Origin: Clostridium_AQ sp900552125
GTDB taxonomy: Bacteria; Bacillota_I; Bacilli_A; Erysipelotrichales; Erysipelotrichaceae
Length of the DNA: 64,000 nucleotides
Assembly (NCBI GenBank): GCA_037892765.1
Contig: JBBKBW010000002.1
Strand: one strand, 5' to 3'
The notes below the pieces were generated by a model. That model made no database searches. It saw nothing but the letters and a program-made list of their open reading frames with translations, and was not told where the DNA came from. A program made the translations under genes and the position numbers. Positions 60,682 to 64,000 of the stretch are shown in pieces. Every line of letters starts with the position of its first letter. Within the stretch, counting starts at the first letter, position 1.

Positions 60682-62468
60682 AAGACCTCCTCAAATCCTG
60701 CTAAACGCATCAGTTCTCTTGCATTTGTCGTTGTACATTTTCCTTGTTTTAGCTGATAATCAAAGCAAATATTTCCATCTTCATAATATTCTGAGAAATG
60801 ATAATTATGCGCTTGTACATTTTCGTCATTTTCTAAATCACATAGTTCAAAATCATGAGTAGATACCATCGTAATAATCCAAGGTTTATGTAAATGACGA
60901 ATAGCATTGGTAGCACAATATAAACGATCTGCACTATTCGTTCCTTTAAATATTTCATCAATTAATACTAACATATCTTCCTTCTTTTTACTTGCCTCAT
61001 TCATTTTCTGAATACGCTGAATTTCCGCATAGAAAGTAGATATTCCTTCACTTACATTATCATGGACACGCATAGAGGTAAACACATGCATAGTGCTTGC
61101 GCTAAACTGTTTTGCACAAATTGCAGCTCCGGCATGCATTAACACCATATTAATACCAACAGTACGTAAGAAAGTCGTTTTACCTGACATATTGGAGCCT
61201 GTAATAAGATATGTACCATCTTTTAATTCAATAGAGTTTTTAACACATTTTTCTTCTGATAGTAAAGGATGATATAAATCTTTAGCATTAAAATATGGAG
61301 TATTTTCCTGATAATTTGGATTACAGCTTTCTTCTTTAATCATTGCGATCTGTGCTAAGGATGCATAAGCTTCCAAGTCGGCTATATCCATTAACCATTT
61401 TCTAACTGCTTTTCCATATCTCTGTTTCCACTTCTGTATTGAAATAACACATATTGTATCAAATAAAGCTAACGCATTAGAAATAAAGAAGAATATGCTA
61501 TTAGAACGAATCTGAATCATCAACGTGATCTTATGCAATTCTTTTGCGGCAGTACAAGCCATCTCCATATCATTTTGAATATTACACAAAACTTCACTGT
61601 TAAAGGAAAAATTTTGTATTGCTTGAAAAATTGGTTCATAATCCGCAATAAAATCAATCAGAGGCTCTGTTGTCCCAATAATTTTGGATTGTTTAATAAA
61701 AAACAATAAACCGATACATAAAGAAATAACAGAGAAAATCAGAAAAAATGAAAAAGATATAATATGCAGAAGACTAAGCACAAGTACTGCTAAAATTAAA
61801 ATAGAATAAGTGTAAGCAGCATATTGCAGCCATGAAGGTACTCTACTATCATCTTTTTCTATCTCATCTATTAAATCATCTAAAAAAGATAGTTTCTTCT
61901 TATGACGATGTCTAGCAAATATTTTACATATTTTTATAAAAAACAGTGTAAATGTTTTTTGCTTAGCTAGTTCCTGTACAGCCTCACTTCTTTTTTCCAT
62001 CTCATCCAAAGATTGTTTCTGACAAGATAATAAGGCTGCTAATCGCTTTCTTCCAAATGGTGTTTTCGCAACACAAAGATATTGGTATAAACTTGCTTTC
62101 CCTAATAAATCCAAATCATATGCCTGTGTTAATTCTTCTGTTAAAAACTCTTCACCTGTATCTGCAAACTCTTTCCATTGATCTTCTTTACGACATAATA
62201 TATCTTCCCAGACTTCTTTTGAAACTTCATGATCAATATATTTAGCTTTTACAGTTCTATGTTTCCATACAGCATATATAAAACCAAATAACATTATACA
62301 AGATGGTATATATCCCATAACATTCTGATAGTATCCATAAAAAAGAAAAATTATAGCTAAGATAATTGTAACAGCACGTATATTGGAATAGAAATACGAT
62401 CTTTTTTTCCAATATTTCATTTGTTCATCTTCTATTTGTATATTTTGAATGATTTCATTTCTATTCAT
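60678..62468 (-). CDS. Membrane-anchored MutS-family ATPase
   Basis: 596 aa. Four hydrophobic helices in two pairs (about 30-67 and 215-260), then a MutS ATPase: ITGSNMSGKTTFLRTVG (Walker A), MVLIDEIFKGTNS-like Walker B, and STHD. No mismatch-recognition domain. Its role is unknown; the membrane part argues against classic mismatch repair. TAGGAGG start. Operon with topB. Confidence 0.88.
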   Translation of the reverse strand: MNRNEIIQNIQIEDEQMKYWKKRSYFYSNIRAVTIILAIIFLFYGYYQNVMGYIPSCIMLFGFIYAVWKHRTVKAKYIDHEVSKEVWEDILCRKEDQWKEFADTGEEFLTEELTQAYDLDLLGKASLYQYLCVAKTPFGRKRLAALLSCQKQSLDEMEKRSEAVQELAKQKTFTLFFIKICKIFARHRHKKKLSFLDDLIDEIEKDDSRVPSWLQYAAYTYSILILAVLVLSLLHIISFSFFLIFSVISLCIGLLFFIKQSKIIGTTEPLIDFIADYEPIFQAIQNFSFNSEVLCNIQNDMEMACTAAKELHKITLMIQIRSNSIFFFISNALALFDTICVISIQKWKQRYGKAVRKWLMDIADLEAYASLAQIAMIKEESCNPNYQENTPYFNAKDLYHPLLSEEKCVKNSIELKDGTYLITGSNMSGKTTFLRTVGINMVLMHAGAAICAKQFSASTMHVFTSMRVHDNVSEGISTFYAEIQRIQKMNEASKKKEDMLVLIDEIFKGTNSADRLYCATNAIRHLHKPWIITMVSTHDFELCDLENDENVQAHNYHFSEYYEDGNICFDYQLKQGKCTTTNARELMRLAGFEEVL

Positions 62469-62586
62469 AGAAAACCTCCTATCGTGGTTGTATTATACCA
62501 TAGCTTACTCGTTTCGTACTCTATAAAAAGTACTTTAATGATGAAAACTCTTACAATATCTTGTATAATAATACTTGGTGATATAA

Positions 62587-63849
62587 ATGAAATTAGAAAC
62601 TCGTGTTTTGCAGACCATGACCCAGCAACAAAAACTTTCGCTGCGACAACAGCAGGATTTGAAAATATTAGAAATGAACACACAGGATCTACATAAAAAA
62701 ATAGAAGAAGAGTTGGAAACAAATCCAATGCTGGAATTTGATGAAAGCTATGAAACAGGAATTATCACAAAATGGGAAGATCCGTTTTCACTTGTATTAA
62801 ATTATGTCACAAATGAGAAAACATTAACTGATGTCTTACAGGAACAGATTGATTTATACCCTCATAAGATTATAAAAGAACTTGCAGAATTTATTATTCA
62901 ATCTCTTGATGATAATGGTTATTTAACAGTAAGCAATAAAGAAATACAGCAGTCTTTCCCAAGCTATACTTTTGATGATATTGAAGATACCATACAAACA
63001 ATTCAAACTTTTGAACCTCTTGGTATATGCGCCAGAAATCTACAGGAATGTATTTTAATCCAATTATGCACACAAAATACATCAGCTGCAAAGCTCGCCA
63101 TTTGTCTTGTTAACGACTATTTACAGGAAATAGCTGAAAATAAGCTCCCACAGATTGCTCAAGCTCTTTCTTTACCTCTAGAAGAAATTGTGAAAGCCGT
63201 TGAACTTATTCGATCTATGAACCCTAAACCTGGCGAGATTTATGCAAAAACAAGCAACTACATTGTCCCTGATATACAAATCAGTGTAGAACAAGATGAA
63301 ATTCATATATATCTTTTACGAAAAACATACGGTCTTCATATACCTTCTTACACTATTGAGGAAAATGATTCACAGACAAACCAATATATCCAGCAGCAAA
63401 AGAAACAAGCAGAGCAATTACTCTCTAGTATCCATAAACGAAACTCTACCCTAGAGGAGATCATGCGAATCATATGTACTGTTCAAAAAGACTTTTTCCT
63501 TTATGATTCTCCATTAAAACCCTTAACTTTAAAAATGGTAGCGGAAGAATTAAAAGTTCATGAATCTACCATTTCCAGAGCTATATCAGAAAAATATATC
63601 GTCTTTGAAGGACAAATATATTCTCTAAAAACTTTCTTCCCTAATAAACTACAAGAAGAGACCAGTACTTCTGAAGTTCAATCTCGTTTAAAACATTTGA
63701 TTTCACAAGAAAACAAGAAAAAACCATATAGCGATCAAAAGCTCTGTGATTTATTAAATGAAGAAGGGTATAATATTTCACGTAGAACTGTTGCGAAATA
63801 TCGCGACCTTCTTCATATCCCTCCTGCATCAAAACGTAAACAATTCTAA
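62587..63849 (+). CDS. rpoN: RNA polymerase sigma-54 factor
   Basis: 420 aa. The Gln-rich activator-contact N-terminus (QTMTQQQKLSLRQQQDLKIL), core-binding domain, and the RpoN box SRRTVAKYR near the end with the HTH (HESTISRAI). Needs an enhancer-binding activator not seen here. TATAAT is at 62564-62569. GGTG upstream of the ATG. Confidence 0.95.
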   Translation: MKLETRVLQTMTQQQKLSLRQQQDLKILEMNTQDLHKKIEEELETNPMLEFDESYETGIITKWEDPFSLVLNYVTNEKTLTDVLQEQIDLYPHKIIKELAEFIIQSLDDNGYLTVSNKEIQQSFPSYTFDDIEDTIQTIQTFEPLGICARNLQECILIQLCTQNTSAAKLAICLVNDYLQEIAENKLPQIAQALSLPLEEIVKAVELIRSMNPKPGEIYAKTSNYIVPDIQISVEQDEIHIYLLRKTYGLHIPSYTIEENDSQTNQYIQQQKKQAEQLLSSIHKRNSTLEEIMRIICTVQKDFFLYDSPLKPLTLKMVAEELKVHESTISRAISEKYIVFEGQIYSLKTFFPNKLQEETSTSEVQSRLKHLISQENKKKPYSDQKLCDLLNEEGYNISRRTVAKYRDLLHIPPASKRKQF

Positions 63850-63881
63850 AAGAAAGGCAAATAACTTAAATCCTTTCTTTT
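63848..63881 (+). terminator. Terminator after rpoN
   Basis: AAAAGAAAGG / CCTTTCTTTT with a 14-nt loop and T-run. Confidence 0.75.
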
Positions 63882-63892
63882 TTAATATATTA

Positions 63893-64000
63893 TTAAAATC
63901 TTTTAGTTTTTATCCACTCTTTATCTAAAATTGCCATTAAGATAACATCTGCATAAGTTTCTCCATCTTTAACAGCATCCCTTAATACTCCTTCATGCTT
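63893..64000 (-). CDS. GNAT-family acetyltransferase, C-terminal end
   Basis: The last 35 codons only: KHEGVLRDAVKDGETYADVI, then LMAILDKEWIK and a short tail. This is the C-terminal beta-strand pattern of ribosomal-protein-alanine/GNAT N-acetyltransferases (xGFxxEGxLR...). The substrate cannot be told. Runs off the right edge. Confidence 0.7.
   Translation of the reverse strand, partial: KHEGVLRDAVKDGETYADVILMAILDKEWIKTKRF

Noticed and set aside
1..64000. CRISPR arrays, insertion sequences, prophage genes
   Set aside because: No direct-repeat arrays, transposases, integrases or phage structural genes were found in either strand.

Overview
The window is AT-rich chromosomal DNA from a low-GC, endospore-forming Bacillota (Firmicutes). 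Spore genes (spoIVA, spmAB, a dacB-like carboxypeptidase, spoVACDE/F, a cwlD-like amidase, yqfCD), a comG competence operon, a MEP-pathway pair (ispG, ispH), MurT/GatD, a one-chain glycyl-tRNA synthetase and sigma-54 occur together. Strong AGGAGG/AGGTGA ribosome sites are the rule. Gene content suggests a gut-type clostridium-like lineage, perhaps Erysipelotrichia; that placement is inference. No phage, insertion sequence, integrase or CRISPR was seen. This is core chromosome, almost wholly on the minus strand, with short plus-strand units (murT-gatD, ispG, ispH, a small ORF at 38100, cwlD-nudF, rpoN).

Layout. 1-5.3 kb: purC end, murT-gatD, deoC, a Cys-rich DUF3795 protein, a membrane zinc protease and HU. 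5.4-13.4 kb: spoIVA, prfC, then a unit reading efp, an acidic tail-anchored protein, cmk, der, gpsA. 13.4-17.3 kb: comGA-GG, including a 53-residue ComGE-like pseudopilin. 17.4-24.9 kb: MBL hydrolase, rpmG, PBP2, ispG, nfo, cshB, ispH. 25-33.2 kb: a Bacillus-like housekeeping block (ybeY, dgkA, cdd, era, recO, glyS, dnaG, sigA, trmK). 33.2-41.6 kb: a phosphate island (pstSCAB-phoU, phoH-phoP-phoR) sitting between ybeY and phoH, with a tRNA-Glu. 41.6-48.3 kb: yqfD, yqfC, rpsU, murE, mtaB, an unknown gene, rsmE, rluB. 48.4-55.8 kb: a SepF-like protein, spmB, spmA, dacB-like, a non-coding RNA-like stretch, scpB, scpA and the spoVA operon. 55.9-64 kb: cwlD-like, nudF, a gene-poor 400 bp stretch, an rdgB-like pyrophosphatase, a solo FakA-C-like domain, topB, a membrane MutS-like ATPase, rpoN and the end of a GNAT gene.

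How the parts connect. Phosphate uptake, its PhoP-type box array and its two-component regulator lie together, with phoH overlapping phoP. Cell-wall genes (murT-gatD, murE, PBP2) and cortex genes (dacB-like, spmAB, cwlD) are spread along the window, and spore genes are interleaved with housekeeping genes in an order much like Bacillus subtilis.

Most interesting points: a PstS whose two half-domains are in swapped (circularly permuted) order; two genes (der, scpA) whose Shine-Dalgarno lies far from the start with a hairpin between; EF-P with Arg at the modified-lysine position; an attenuator-like leader before glyS without a T-box; an about 400 nt RNA-like region ending in a strong terminator before dacB; and a missed 53-residue ComGE.
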